A stretch of 33,744 bases of DNA from an uncultured Saprospiraceae bacterium. GTDB lineage: Bacteria > Bacteroidota > Bacteroidia > Chitinophagales > Saprospiraceae. Shown piece by piece: positions 7,526 through 15,410 of this stretch. The first letter of the stretch is position 1. Every line of letters starts with the position of its first letter. The notes beneath the pieces are model-generated. The model did no database searches, was not told the DNA's origin, and saw nothing but the letters and a program-made list of their open reading frames with translations. The stretch lies in assembly GCA_937921555.1 (NCBI GenBank), contig CAKZUV010000295.1:1-33744 (forward strand), read 5' to 3'. The position numbers were made by a program, and so were the translations under genes.

Positions 7526-8296
7526 CTAAAACACCCAATGATGCAGATTAAATAATTTGACAATTGCGAAGATCACGATAACCACTAACAAGCGGTACGC
7601 CCATAAGTTCGCCGATGCGTAACGGGAAGCAAAAGTGGCGGCCCACCAGCCACCCGTCGTTTGTCCGAGTGCCATCAGCGCGCCCATTTTCCAGTCAATC
7701 AATCCCTTCCACTGAAAGATCGCAATAACCACAATCGTATAAATGGCAATGACAAAGCTTTTTACCGCGTTGGCGTCCGTCATACTGTGACGGGCGCCGA
7801 GAACCATGATGGCCAGAAAGAAAATACCCATACCCATCTGGATAAAACCACCGTAAAAACCAATCGCCAGAAAGCCGGGAATGATCAGCCAGTAATTGCG
7901 TTTAATGGTCAGATCGGTTTCGCGGAGCCAGCGTTTGGGTTTGACCAGAATGACCAAAAACATGGCCACCATCATAAAACTAAAAACCTGCTTAAATTGC
8001 TCGTTGCTTACCCAGACGGCCACCAGCACGCCGAAGATGGCGCCGATAATTGTAGGAATACCGTAAACCCAGCTGCGTTCCAGATCCAGTTTTCCATTTT
8101 TATAAAAGACCCAGCTACCGACCAGCGACTGGGAACAGATACCCACCCGGTTGGTTCCGTTGGCTACGTTGGGAGGCAGTCCCAGTACTTCGGTCAGGAT
8201 AGTTAACGTAATGGCTGATCCGTTTCCGGCCAGGGTATTGATGACGCCCGCGATGCCACCACCGACGATGGCGATCAGATAATGGTAGAACTCCAT
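7526..8296 (-). CDS. TauE/SafE (DUF81) family membrane permease
   Basis: A 256-residue protein with about eight hydrophobic segments. The N-terminal pattern AIVGGGIAGVINTLAGNGSAITLTIL and its second-half counterpart PGFLAIGFYGGFIQMGMGIFF are the two Gly-rich repeats of TauE/SafE permeases. Members export sulfite, sulfoacetate or other organic anions; substrates are often unknown and none is claimed here. Its ATG overlaps the TAA of the methylmalonyl-CoA epimerase gene by one base (8296), so the two are translationally coupled. That coupling hints at an organic-acid or CoA-ester related substrate, but only weakly. Confidence 0.9.
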   Translation of the reverse strand: MEFYHYLIAIVGGGIAGVINTLAGNGSAITLTILTEVLGLPPNVANGTNRVGICSQSLVGSWVFYKNGKLDLERSWVYGIPTIIGAIFGVLVAVWVSNEQFKQVFSFMMVAMFLVILVKPKRWLRETDLTIKRNYWLIIPGFLAIGFYGGFIQMGMGIFFLAIMVLGARHSMTDANAVKSFVIAIYTIVVIAIFQWKGLIDWKMGALMALGQTTGGWWAATFASRYASANLWAYRLLVVIVIFAIVKLFNLHHWVF

Positions 8297-8697
8297 TATT
8301 CAGTGATCTGTTGACATAATTCTACCAAAACACTGTTGGCTGATTTGGGATGGATAAAACAGACGAGTTTGTTATCCGCACCGCGTTTGGGTTTTTCGTT
8401 GAGTAGCCGAAAGCCTGCTTTTTTCAATCGCTCCATTTCGGCGTAAATATCTTTGACTTCAAAGGCAACGTGGTGAATGCCTTCTCCCCTTTTTTCGATG
8501 TGCCGTGCGATGGCACTTTCGGGTCCGGTGGCTTCGAGTAATTCTACTTTGGAAGATCCGGTTTTAAAGAACGAGGTGTTGACTTGTTCGGATTCGACGG
8601 TTTCCGTTTTGTAATGTTTTTCACCGAGGAGGAGTGCGTAGAGGTCGTTGGCGGTTTCCAGATTTTTGACGGCGATGCCGATGTGTTCTAGTTTCAT
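8296..8697 (-). CDS. mce: Methylmalonyl-CoA epimerase
   Basis: This 133-residue vicinal-oxygen-chelate (glyoxalase-fold) protein converts (2S)- to (2R)-methylmalonyl-CoA in the propionate/succinate pathway. It has the typical start KLEHIGIAVKNLE (metal-ligand His4), the mid motif VELLEATGPES, a second His in GIHHVAFEV, and the end LIHP-like CFIHPKSANSVLVEL with a Glu ligand. Length and motif order match the family closely. The downstream TauE/SafE permease starts on its stop codon. No mutase gene is in the window. Confidence 0.93.
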   Translation of the reverse strand: MKLEHIGIAVKNLETANDLYALLLGEKHYKTETVESEQVNTSFFKTGSSKVELLEATGPESAIARHIEKRGEGIHHVAFEVKDIYAEMERLKKAGFRLLNEKPKRGADNKLVCFIHPKSANSVLVELCQQITE

Positions 8698-8778
8698 GAT
8701 TTTTATGATGAAGAATTGATGGTGTTTTTATTGGTAGTCACAGGAATTTCTTATTACTACTATTCTAATCTTCTGAAC

Positions 8779-9855
8779 TTAGATTTCTCCTTTTTTGCTA
8801 TCGCTAATGATATAAATTGTGGCCCTTGCTTTCCCTATCCGTTGTATTATTCCCTCGGAAATTAAATATGTCATATCTTTTTTCAGTGTATGGCTTTTGT
8901 AGTTTGTTAAAGCCGCAATAACATCTCTGATTTTTACAGGCTCATTTTCTTTAATGAATTTAAATAGTTCCTTTTGTCTATCATTCAGATAACTTTTCTT
9001 CTCTTTTATATGTTGATATCGGTTTTCGAGTTTAACGATAGTTTGTTCTAGTGTTTCTAAAAAAAATAGTAGCCACCTATCAATTTTCTCAGATTTTTTA
9101 TAACGATTTTTTTGTCCATCCATCAAAGCATTGTAATAATCTTTTTTTCGTTTTTCGATTTCTAATTCCATTGATGAAAACTGAATGAAATCGTAATTAT
9201 TTTTTAATAAAATTAGCGTGGTTAGTAGTCTTGATAATCTACCGTTACCATCCTGAAATGGGTGAATTGATAAAAATTCATAGACAAAAGTTGCAATTAC
9301 TATCAGTGGATGAATAATTTCTTCTTCTAAATTTTGGTTTGTCCATTTTAATAATTCAGCCATTTCCTGTTTGACCAGGAATGGCTTGGTAGTGTTAAAA
9401 ATTACCTTTTGTCTGCCACCAGGATAATTAGCAACTACTTTGTTAGATAGCTTTTTATATTGACCTCTATGATGTTCATCTTTACTGCTTTTACTTAAAA
9501 GTAATTTGTGGAGATGGTAAATATGATTCTCTTTTAAATCTATTTCTGTATAGGAATCAATTATTAAATTTAATACTTCGTAATAACCATAAACTTCCTG
9601 CTCATCCCTTGTTTTAAACTCACTGATTTTGATCGAGTTAAGCAATTCCGCCACTTCCTCATCCGTTAGTGTAGATCCTTCAATTCTGGTCGAGGAACCT
9701 ATACTCTCAATTGAGGCAATTTTTTTTAATTCTTTCAAATATTTCGATTCCTTTCCCTCTAATCCAACCCATTTACCTTTAAATGAATCAATTACACTTA
9801 TTTTTTTAATAATTATCTGCGTAGTTTTGAAGTCAAATTCTAGCTTAGATTCCAT
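8779..9855 (-). CDS. Fic family protein (AMP-transferase) with N-terminal inhibitory motif and C-terminal winged helix
   Basis: This 358-residue protein has the Fic active site HPFQDGNGRLSR at residues 198-209 with all key residues (catalytic His198, metal Asp202, Gly-Asn-Gly, Arg206, Arg209), so it should transfer AMP to hydroxyl groups of target proteins. Residues 55-60 (STRIEG) match the class II inhibitory motif [ST]xxxE[GN], which blocks ATP until displaced. Residues about 290-350 look like a winged-helix DNA-binding domain. No separate antitoxin gene is adjacent, consistent with built-in inhibition. The coding region is visibly richer in A+T than its neighbours, suggesting transfer. The upstream gap holds an 11-bp repeat array and inverted repeat next to a promoter-like element, so autoregulation is plausible. 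Confidence 0.92.
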   Translation of the reverse strand: MESKLEFDFKTTQIIIKKISVIDSFKGKWVGLEGKESKYLKELKKIASIESIGSSTRIEGSTLTDEEVAELLNSIKISEFKTRDEQEVYGYYEVLNLIIDSYTEIDLKENHIYHLHKLLLSKSSKDEHHRGQYKKLSNKVVANYPGGRQKVIFNTTKPFLVKQEMAELLKWTNQNLEEEIIHPLIVIATFVYEFLSIHPFQDGNGRLSRLLTTLILLKNNYDFIQFSSMELEIEKRKKDYYNALMDGQKNRYKKSEKIDRWLLFFLETLEQTIVKLENRYQHIKEKKSYLNDRQKELFKFIKENEPVKIRDVIAALTNYKSHTLKKDMTYLISEGIIQRIGKARATIYIISDSKKGEI

Positions 9856-9884
9856 AGTAGTTGCTTAATTATTTGGTCTATATT

Positions 9885-9892
9885 CAAAATTA
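9885..9892 (-). promoter_or_regulatory. Putative -7 element of the fic gene
   Basis: On the minus strand the sequence reads TAATTTTG, matching TAnnTTTG, 30 bp upstream of the fic start codon. The region where the -33 element should lie is occupied by the repeat array at 9901-9941. No TTG is seen at the expected spacing. Confidence 0.45.
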
Positions 9893-9900
9893 CTATTAAA

Positions 9901-9941
9901 AATCGAAATATTCGATTCTTATTCGATTCTTATTCGATTCT
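9901..9941. repeat. Inverted repeat plus 11-bp direct repeats upstream of fic
   Basis: AATCGAA (9901-9907) and TTCGATT (9911-9917) form a perfect 7-bp inverted repeat with a 3-bp spacer. From 9910 the unit ATTCGATTCTT repeats (9910-9920, 9921-9931, and 10 bp at 9932-9941). The array lies just upstream of the promoter-like element of fic, an operator-like position. Confidence 0.85.
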
Positions 9942-10074
9942 CCAATTAGCTAAAGCAATTAACCCCTAATCGCCAAAAATCATTTCCCTTTTCCACTACA
10001 ACCAACACATATTTCACTCTTATAATTTCCACAATTCCCACATTATTCGTTAAAAACCCATTAAAAACAAACCC

Positions 10075-10863
10075 CTACAAAGACTTCGTCCGTCCACCGT
10101 CCACCACCAGATTGGTCCCTGAAATATACGCAGCCGCTGGACTAGCCAGAAAAGCCACGGCGGAGCCAATCTCGGCAGGCGTTGCAAACCGTCCGAGCGG
10201 AACCGTCTTTCTCATTTTTTCCGCCTCTTCGTCCCGGGAAGTTCCATTTTTGATTGCCCGGGCCTTAAAAATATCTTCCAGACGTCCGGTGGAAGTAGAA
10301 CCGGGGAGTACATTATTGACCGTAATGCCGTGCGGGCCAAGTTCGTTCGCCATTGTTTTTGACCAGTTGGCAACCGCTCCGCGAATCGTGTTGGAAACGG
10401 CCAGTCCCGTAATGGGTTGTTTGACAGAAGTAGAAATAATATTGATAATCCGGCCATAATTATTGTCGATCATACCTTTGACGACTGTGGTGACCAGTAG
10501 TTGATTGCAGATCAGATGATTGTTGAAGGCGGCCAGAAAAGCCTCCGGTGTGGCATTCAGAATTGGACCCGATGGTGGTCCGCCCGTATTGTTGATTAAA
10601 ATATGAATGGGTTTGATGAGCAGCAGTCCGGCAATCTTCTTTTTCAAATCTGTTTGATCGGTAAAATCTGCCACGAGGAAATCGTGGTCCTGATTCTTGG
10701 CAATAATGGCCAGTTCGTTGACCGTATCGCTCAGTGCCTCCGCGCTGCGGGAAACGATTGTCACATTGGCACCAAGCAACGCCAGTTCGATGGCCGTTGC
10801 CTTACCGATTCCTTTGCTGCCACCACAGACCAGGGCATTCTTTCCGGATAAATCTAAATTCAT
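10075..10863 (-). CDS. SDR family oxidoreductase with atypical active site
   Basis: A 262-residue Rossmann-fold protein of the short-chain dehydrogenase/reductase superfamily. The NAD(P)-binding loop GGSKGIG (14-20), the structural NNTGGPPSG (91-99) and the C-terminal block ISGTNLVVDGG are present. Active-site Ser144 is kept (IIST). The usual YxxxK is not: the aligned stretch reads SNTIRGAV, with Ser157 for Tyr and Arg161 for Lys. From memory, a recognised subgroup of SDRs shares the NNTGGPP and LxxSNxxR patterns, so this is probably a subgroup feature and not decay. Substrate and even catalytic activity are open. A canonical promoter element lies 72 bp upstream. Confidence 0.9.
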   Translation of the reverse strand: MNLDLSGKNALVCGGSKGIGKATAIELALLGANVTIVSRSAEALSDTVNELAIIAKNQDHDFLVADFTDQTDLKKKIAGLLLIKPIHILINNTGGPPSGPILNATPEAFLAAFNNHLICNQLLVTTVVKGMIDNNYGRIINIISTSVKQPITGLAVSNTIRGAVANWSKTMANELGPHGITVNNVLPGSTSTGRLEDIFKARAIKNGTSRDEEAEKMRKTVPLGRFATPAEIGSAVAFLASPAAAYISGTNLVVDGGRTKSL

Positions 10864-10934
10864 TTTTTAGTTTGTATTATCAGTTGATAAAATATTTTTA
10901 ATTTAGGGTTTTGTTTGCTAACAAATTTTACGTG

Positions 10935-10942
10935 CAAAGGTA
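10935..10942 (-). promoter_or_regulatory. Bacteroidota -7 element of the SDR gene
   Basis: The minus strand reads TACCTTTG followed by CA, a very typical TAnnTTTG element. It lies 72 bp upstream of the SDR start codon. No clear -33 TTG is seen at 19-21 bp. Confidence 0.6.
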
Positions 10943-11071
10943 GTGCTTATTAAGGTTTAAGTGAAAGAATTTTAAGTATAAGACAGGTTGCTGCGTAGCT
11001 TGTTAGGTGCAGACAATTCCCAAAAAGTAAATTCACACGACAGAAGGAAGGCCAACCAGCTAATTATATAA

Positions 11072-11845
11072 ATGAAGAAAGATAAAATATACTTCGCCTC
11101 GGATTTTCATCTGGGGTCGGATGGCAAATTGACGAGCCGGGAGCGGGAAAAACAAATAGTACGCTGGCTGGAAATGATACGTGTGGATGCGCTGGCGATT
11201 TACCTGGTAGGCGATATATTTGATTTTTGGTTTGAATATAAAACGGTGGTCCCGAGAGGGTATATTCGTTTGTTTGGCAAACTGAGGGCTTTGCGCGACG
11301 AAGGAATTGAGATCTTCTTTTTTACGGGCAACCACGATATGTGGATGTTTGATTATTTTGAAAAAGAACTCGATATTCCAATCTACCGGGAACCCATTGT
11401 CCGAAAATTGGGAACGAAAAACTTCTTTATCGGCCACGGCGACGGTCTGGGCCCCGGAGATCATGGCTATAAATTTTTGAAAAAAGTACTATCCAATCCC
11501 CTCTGCCAGTGGTTGTACGCACGCCTGCACCCGAATTTTGCGCTCTGGCTCATGCAGTTTTCTTCCGGAAAAAGTCGCGAAATGGAACACGGAATTCCGT
11601 CTTTTAAGGGGAAAGACAAAGAATGGCTGGCAATTTTTGCCAATAATTATCCCGCAACACCTCCAATTGACTATTTTATTTTCGGACACCGGCATTTAAC
11701 CATTGATTGTGCGCTAAACCGGTCGCCAGGACGTTATATTAACCTGGGAGAATGGCTGCACACTTGTTCGTACGCAGTATTTGATGGAAAAGAATTAGTG
11801 ATTAGATTTTTTGAAAATGAAAATGGAAAGATTATCAAGGATTAA
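11072..11845 (+). CDS. lpxH: UDP-2,3-diacylglucosamine diphosphatase (LpxH-type metallophosphoesterase)
   Basis: This 257-residue calcineurin-like phosphoesterase carries the metal-binding motifs in order: SDFHLG (10-15), GDIFDFW (about 47-53), GNHD (about 86-89), HGDG (about 125-128) and GHRH (about 207-210). The GDIFDFW block and the overall length fit the LpxH branch, which hydrolyses UDP-2,3-diacylglucosamine to lipid X in lipid A synthesis at the inner membrane. A related Bacteroidota phosphatase with another substrate cannot be excluded. The next gene starts inside its last dozen codons, so the two are coupled. Confidence 0.85.
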   Translation: MKKDKIYFASDFHLGSDGKLTSREREKQIVRWLEMIRVDALAIYLVGDIFDFWFEYKTVVPRGYIRLFGKLRALRDEGIEIFFFTGNHDMWMFDYFEKELDIPIYREPIVRKLGTKNFFIGHGDGLGPGDHGYKFLKKVLSNPLCQWLYARLHPNFALWLMQFSSGKSREMEHGIPSFKGKDKEWLAIFANNYPATPPIDYFIFGHRHLTIDCALNRSPGRYINLGEWLHTCSYAVFDGKELVIRFFENENGKIIKD

Positions 11846-12665
11846 ATATTGGGTAATGTTAGTGGCGGGATTGTTGCCGCTGCTGGTTTTGGCACAACCG
11901 GAGTCCAAACCACTGGATTATACTTTATTGTACACGCTGGATATTTCTTCCCCCATTTTTACCACCGATCAGCTCCGCAATGTTTATACGGTCACCAAAA
12001 CAAACGAGGTGATCAAATATACCCCGGAAAGTAAAATACAATTTCGTTATAACAATAATACCCTGGGAAATCTAACTTTTATTGATGCGACCGATCCGTT
12101 CAACTTGTTGTTGTTTTATCCGGATTTCCGGCGGGTAATCTTACTGGACCGGACGCTGAGTGAAACCAGTTCCTTTGACCTTTTTAATCTGGATGTAATT
12201 GACGTGCCGGCGGTAGGAATTTCCAGTGATAACAATCTTTGGATTTATGATGATCTGAAATTTAACCTGAAAAAAATAGACCGTAGCGGAAACATCGTTC
12301 AGGAAAGTAATAATATCAGCCTCGTTCTGGGAAAAACATTATCCCCCAATTTTATTTTAGAAAGAAATAACGCGGTGTACATCAACGACCCCGAAACGGG
12401 AATTCTGGTCTTTGATTTATTTGGCAATTATACCAAAACCATCGACGTAAAAGGACTCAGACAATTTCAGGTAATCGATCAGCAATTAATTTACTGGCAA
12501 GACGAAAAACTGAATGTTTTTAATCTGAAATCCTTACAAACCCGCTCAATGGACTTGCAATTGCCACCCGGCGAAAATCAACTGGTACGCATAGAAAAGG
12601 ACCGGCTCTACGTGAGAAGCGGTCCTTGCCTGAAGATTTTTCAAATAAATAGGAAGACGAAGTAG
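11811..12665 (+). CDS. Secreted beta-propeller-like protein of unknown function
   Basis: About 280 residues. The N-terminus has a basic start, a hydrophobic stretch (YWVMLVAGLLPLLVLAQ) and a likely signal peptidase site after LAQ, so it is exported to the periplasm or beyond. The remainder is a chain of short beta-strand repeats of the kind x-hydrophobic-x-D/N-x-x-G-N-hydrophobic (for example LKKIDRSGNIVQE, VFDLFGNYTKTID, LNVFNLKSL), which suggests an NHL/WD-like propeller. No enzyme motif is seen. Met codons at 11811, 11817, 11823 and 11856 are all possible starts. Those before 11846 overlap the LpxH-like gene in another frame, so the pair is probably translationally coupled. Confidence 0.8.
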   Translation: MKMKMERLSRIKYWVMLVAGLLPLLVLAQPESKPLDYTLLYTLDISSPIFTTDQLRNVYTVTKTNEVIKYTPESKIQFRYNNNTLGNLTFIDATDPFNLLLFYPDFRRVILLDRTLSETSSFDLFNLDVIDVPAVGISSDNNLWIYDDLKFNLKKIDRSGNIVQESNNISLVLGKTLSPNFILERNNAVYINDPETGILVFDLFGNYTKTIDVKGLRQFQVIDQQLIYWQDEKLNVFNLKSLQTRSMDLQLPPGENQLVRIEKDRLYVRSGPCLKIFQINRKTK

Positions 12666-12735
12666 TTAGTGCATTCGGCAGTATTGTGTTAGTATTCACG
12701 TTGAAGAGAAGCCAACAGCTTCCTAATATTAGAGT

Positions 12736-12881
12736 GTTTAATCGTTTATAATGTTTAATCGTTTAGCTTTTTTTCCAAAGTTAGGTTAAAGACTTGAGGC
12801 ATGTGTACTGAACGGTTTATTATTAAAATGTTCAAATCTTAAAAACCAATCATTCATATTATAAAGTCGAAACGATTAAAC
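12736..12881. repeat. Dispersed 13-bp repeat, two direct copies and one inverted copy
   Basis: GTTTAATCGTTTA occurs at 12736-12748 and 12753-12765. Its complement AAACGATTAAAC occurs at 12870-12881. The copies bracket the gap between two convergent genes, so transcripts from either side would contain pairable arms about 120 nt apart. Confidence 0.8.
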
Positions 12882-12897
12882 AAATAAACAAGTAAAC

Positions 12898-13461
12898 CTA
12901 TATCGTCATAATATCTTTTTCCTTCGCCTCAATCATCTTTCCGATTTTAGCATTAAAGCTTTCCACGGATTCCTGCACTTCGTTTTCTTTGCGTTTGCCC
13001 TGATCTTCCGGATAGCCATCTTTGACCGCTTTTTTAATAAAATCCATGGCCTTCTGGCGGTGATTTCGGATAGAAACTTTTGCATCTTCTCCCAGAGACT
13101 TTGACTTTTTAACCAGATCTTTTCTTCTTTCCTCCGTCAGTGGCGGAATATTAAGGATCACCATTTCCCCGTTATTTTGGGGCGTGATACCAAGGTTGGC
13201 TTCAAAGATAGATTTCTCAATCGGGCCGATCATCGGTTTTTCCCACGGCTGAATACTGATGGTTCTGGAATCGGAAAGGATGATATTGGCCACCTGATTA
13301 AGCGGTGTTGGTGATCCGTAATAATCGACCATCAGACCATTTAACATGGAAGCAGAGGCTTTACCCGCACGGACTTTGAGCAACTCGTTTTCGAGGTGTT
13401 CGATCGTTTCGTGCATTCCTTTACCCGTCTTTGCGATAATTTCTATTACTTCTTCGTGCAT
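12898..13461 (-). CDS. frr: Ribosome recycling factor
   Basis: At 187 residues it is the usual length. RRF releases mRNA and tRNA from the ribosome after termination, together with EF-G. Conserved blocks are LLKVRAGKASASMLNGLMVDYYGSPTPL (about 27-54), IQPWEKPMIGPIEKSI, the proline-rich NIPPLTEERRKDLVK (about 114-128) and the basic VSIRNHRQKA. It lies 12 bp downstream of the PIN-like gene on the same strand and is probably co-transcribed with it. No pyrH or tsf is adjacent, unlike the arrangement in many bacteria. Confidence 0.97.
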   Translation of the reverse strand: MHEEVIEIIAKTGKGMHETIEHLENELLKVRAGKASASMLNGLMVDYYGSPTPLNQVANIILSDSRTISIQPWEKPMIGPIEKSIFEANLGITPQNNGEMVILNIPPLTEERRKDLVKKSKSLGEDAKVSIRNHRQKAMDFIKKAVKDGYPEDQGKRKENEVQESVESFNAKIGKMIEAKEKDIMTI

Positions 13462-13473
13462 AATAGTTATGAT

Positions 13474-14229
13474 TTAAAAATTGTATTTAATAATTCCTTT
13501 GCGAACTTCAATCTGCTTATCTTCTACCAATTTATTGATAATCTGATCTGCCTGTCCGTCATTGTCCTCAATTCCCTGATGAAAGAGTGCAATATAGTCT
13601 CTTAGTAACACTACTTCCGCCGGACGATTGCCGGTATACTGTAATCGCTGTACAGTTTCCAGGGCTTTACTTTCAATATCCTCCTTGCTGACCACTTTTG
13701 GCTCCGCAGATACCGCAGTGCCGAGGCCAGTTCTTTCTTTTTTCGTAGCGGTATTACCTTCGCTGAGGTCGATTTGCATTTCACTTTCTGTTTCGTACTC
13801 TTCCGGTGCTTCGTCTGAAAGATATGCCTCGTCTTCGTAAACTTCGGTTTCCAGTTCTGCTTCCGTTTCTTCGACCGTTACCCGGAGGCAACTTCTGCCA
13901 CTTTGATTGATAAAATCGATCACGGGATCAAGGTTGGTAGATCCGGACAAAAGTGCAAATTCAATTTCTTCACTCAGTTTTTCATCCAGTTTTCCTAATA
14001 AAAAAGAAAGATGAAATTCCAGTGATCCACTGTCCGTGGCTTTAGCGACAATCCATTTGGCGTTCTTTCCCATTCGTTGCATAGCTAAAACCAGCGGAAA
14101 AGGAATTTGTTGTTCCTGTGGTCGAATTAGTACGAAAAGTTTGTCGCAAACTTTTTCCAGTTTCTCAAAACTAATGTGTTGCAGCGTCTTAAATTCTGTA
14201 AAGACAAATCGTTTCTTCTTGATACTCAT
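13474..14229 (-). CDS. PIN-like domain protein with acidic linker and C-terminal helical domain
   Basis: 251 residues. Residues about 5-120 resemble the PIN-like nuclease fold common in Bacteroidota: a first strand and helix, then PFPLVLAMQRMGKNAKWIVA, LEFHLSFLLGKL, IEFALLSGSTNLDPVIDFIN and CLRV. Residues about 120-165 are a highly acidic linker rich in Glu. The C-terminal 75 residues form a helical, winged-helix-like domain. Several acidic positions expected for PIN metal binding look changed: TEFKT at the first strand, LEFH for the usual DFH, and TNLDP for TDFDP. It may therefore bind RNA without cutting it. It heads a probable operon with frr. The family assignment comes from pattern recall and is moderate. 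Confidence 0.75.
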   Translation of the reverse strand: MSIKKKRFVFTEFKTLQHISFEKLEKVCDKLFVLIRPQEQQIPFPLVLAMQRMGKNAKWIVAKATDSGSLEFHLSFLLGKLDEKLSEEIEFALLSGSTNLDPVIDFINQSGRSCLRVTVEETEAELETEVYEDEAYLSDEAPEEYETESEMQIDLSEGNTATKKERTGLGTAVSAEPKVVSKEDIESKALETVQRLQYTGNRPAEVVLLRDYIALFHQGIEDNDGQADQIINKLVEDKQIEVRKGIIKYNF

Positions 14230-14393
14230 AGTGCTTTTTGGAGCTGTAAAATTCGGGATATCCCTTCCTGGTGGCAGGTACTAGGTTTGCAAAAAGCATT
14301 CCTAATGTTCTGCCATTCTACAGCAAATTAGTGAAAAAATTATGTCGATTTTTCGGATTGCTAAGTTATATTAAAATCAGCGAGGAACAAAAT

Positions 14394-14431
14394 AAAACCC
14401 TAAAAACTGACCACTCAGTTTTCAGGGTTTT
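14394..14431 (-). terminator. Intrinsic terminator of the metallopeptidase gene
   Basis: Arms at 14394-14410 and 14415-14431 pair over 17 positions with one mismatch (AAAACCCT...AAAACTGA against TCAGTTTT...AGGGTTTT) around a 4-nt loop. T and A tracts flank it. It lies 77 bp past the stop of the minus-strand metallopeptidase gene. Confidence 0.85.
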
Positions 14432-14507
14432 AATTTTTTTTAATTTTATCAAAAACGCTTTGTCCGGAATTTAAATTTATTAAAAATCATTTTTCCGGTA
14501 TGATCTC

Positions 14508-15203
14508 TTATCGGTTGCTTCCTGCGTAACGGAAAATTAGATAAACCAGAATTACCAGCGAAGATAAAGCGGCAGAAACATACGTCATGGCGGCCCACCA
14601 AAGTGCATCTTTTGCTCCTTCCTGTTCTGCTCCGGCAGTGGCTCCACTTTCGTCCAGCCAAACCAGCGCCCGCTTACTCGCATCAAACTCAACGGGTAAG
14701 GTTACAAAAGCAAACAATGTAGTTACGGCAAAAGCAATGATCACTGCCAGTAATAATTGTGGAATACTACCCGCCAGCATCAGCGCAATCATCAGTCCGT
14801 ATCCCTGCGCAATCGAAGCGACTTTTACCATGGGGACTAGCTTGGACCGCAGCGTCAAAAACGAATAAGCTTCTGCGTGCTGTACGGCGTGTCCGCATTC
14901 GTGAGCCGCTACGGCGGCAGCGGCTACGTGACGGCCATCGTGCACCTCCGGACTCAAAGAAACAGTTTTGGTCAACGGATTATAATGGTCGGTCAGGACG
15001 CCCTGACCACGAACAATCTTAACGTCATTAATCCCGTAAAATGCCAGCATTTCAGCGGCAATATCTCTTCCGCTTTGTCCTTTTCTCAGAGGCACCTTAG
15101 TGTATTTGGCAAATTTTGCTTTCAGGCGTCCGCTCACAGCCGCGCCGATCATAGTCATGACCCCGGCAATTGCGTAATAAATCATGTAATCCATGCTAAA
15201 CAT
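14508..15203 (-). CDS. Membrane zinc metallopeptidase, YugP family
   Basis: This 231-residue protein has the zinc motif HECGH at residues 101-105 within AAVAAHECGHAVQHAEAY. Hydrophobic segments lie at about 6-22, 128-170 and 205-225. It fits the YugP/DUF neutral-zinc family of inner-membrane peptidases. The LPVEFDASKRAL block near residue 172 is also typical and likely supplies the third zinc ligand (Glu). The substrate is unknown; related HtpX-type enzymes act in membrane protein quality control. The gene stands alone between a promoter-like element (15398) and a strong terminator (14394). The leader is about 190 nt. Confidence 0.88.
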   Translation of the reverse strand: MFSMDYMIYYAIAGVMTMIGAAVSGRLKAKFAKYTKVPLRKGQSGRDIAAEMLAFYGINDVKIVRGQGVLTDHYNPLTKTVSLSPEVHDGRHVAAAAVAAHECGHAVQHAEAYSFLTLRSKLVPMVKVASIAQGYGLMIALMLAGSIPQLLLAVIIAFAVTTLFAFVTLPVEFDASKRALVWLDESGATAGAEQEGAKDALWWAAMTYVSAALSSLVILVYLIFRYAGSNR

Positions 15204-15397
15204 AAGCTCTTTTTTTATTAAACCTTGTTCTGAAAAAGAATAAAGTTTATTATTTAAATATTAAATTTTTACTTTAAAAACGGTGGTGTCTTGATATTAA
15301 CACCTTCTGTTATTTATCTGACCGTAAATCGTCTTCTAAGTCACATTATTATTACGTTATTATTTTTAACGTTTATCAGGTATTCATGGTTCGGGTA

Positions 15398-15405
15398 CAA
15401 AGGTA
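15398..15405 (-). promoter_or_regulatory. Bacteroidota promoter upstream of the metallopeptidase gene
   Basis: The minus strand reads TACCTTTG (-7) with TTTG at 15425-15428 as a -33 element, 19 bp apart. The -33 box lies inside the last codons of serS, so the promoter starts right at the serS stop and gives a leader of about 190 nt. Confidence 0.6.
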
Positions 15406-15410
15406 TTCTA

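Noticed and set aside
7661-8206. Plus-strand open frame opposite the TauE/SafE gene
   Set aside because: The minus-strand protein has clear family motifs and membrane segments; the opposite frame has none.
8698-10074. Separate antitoxin partner for Fic
   Set aside because: No small gene is found on either side; the inhibitory motif is inside the Fic protein itself.
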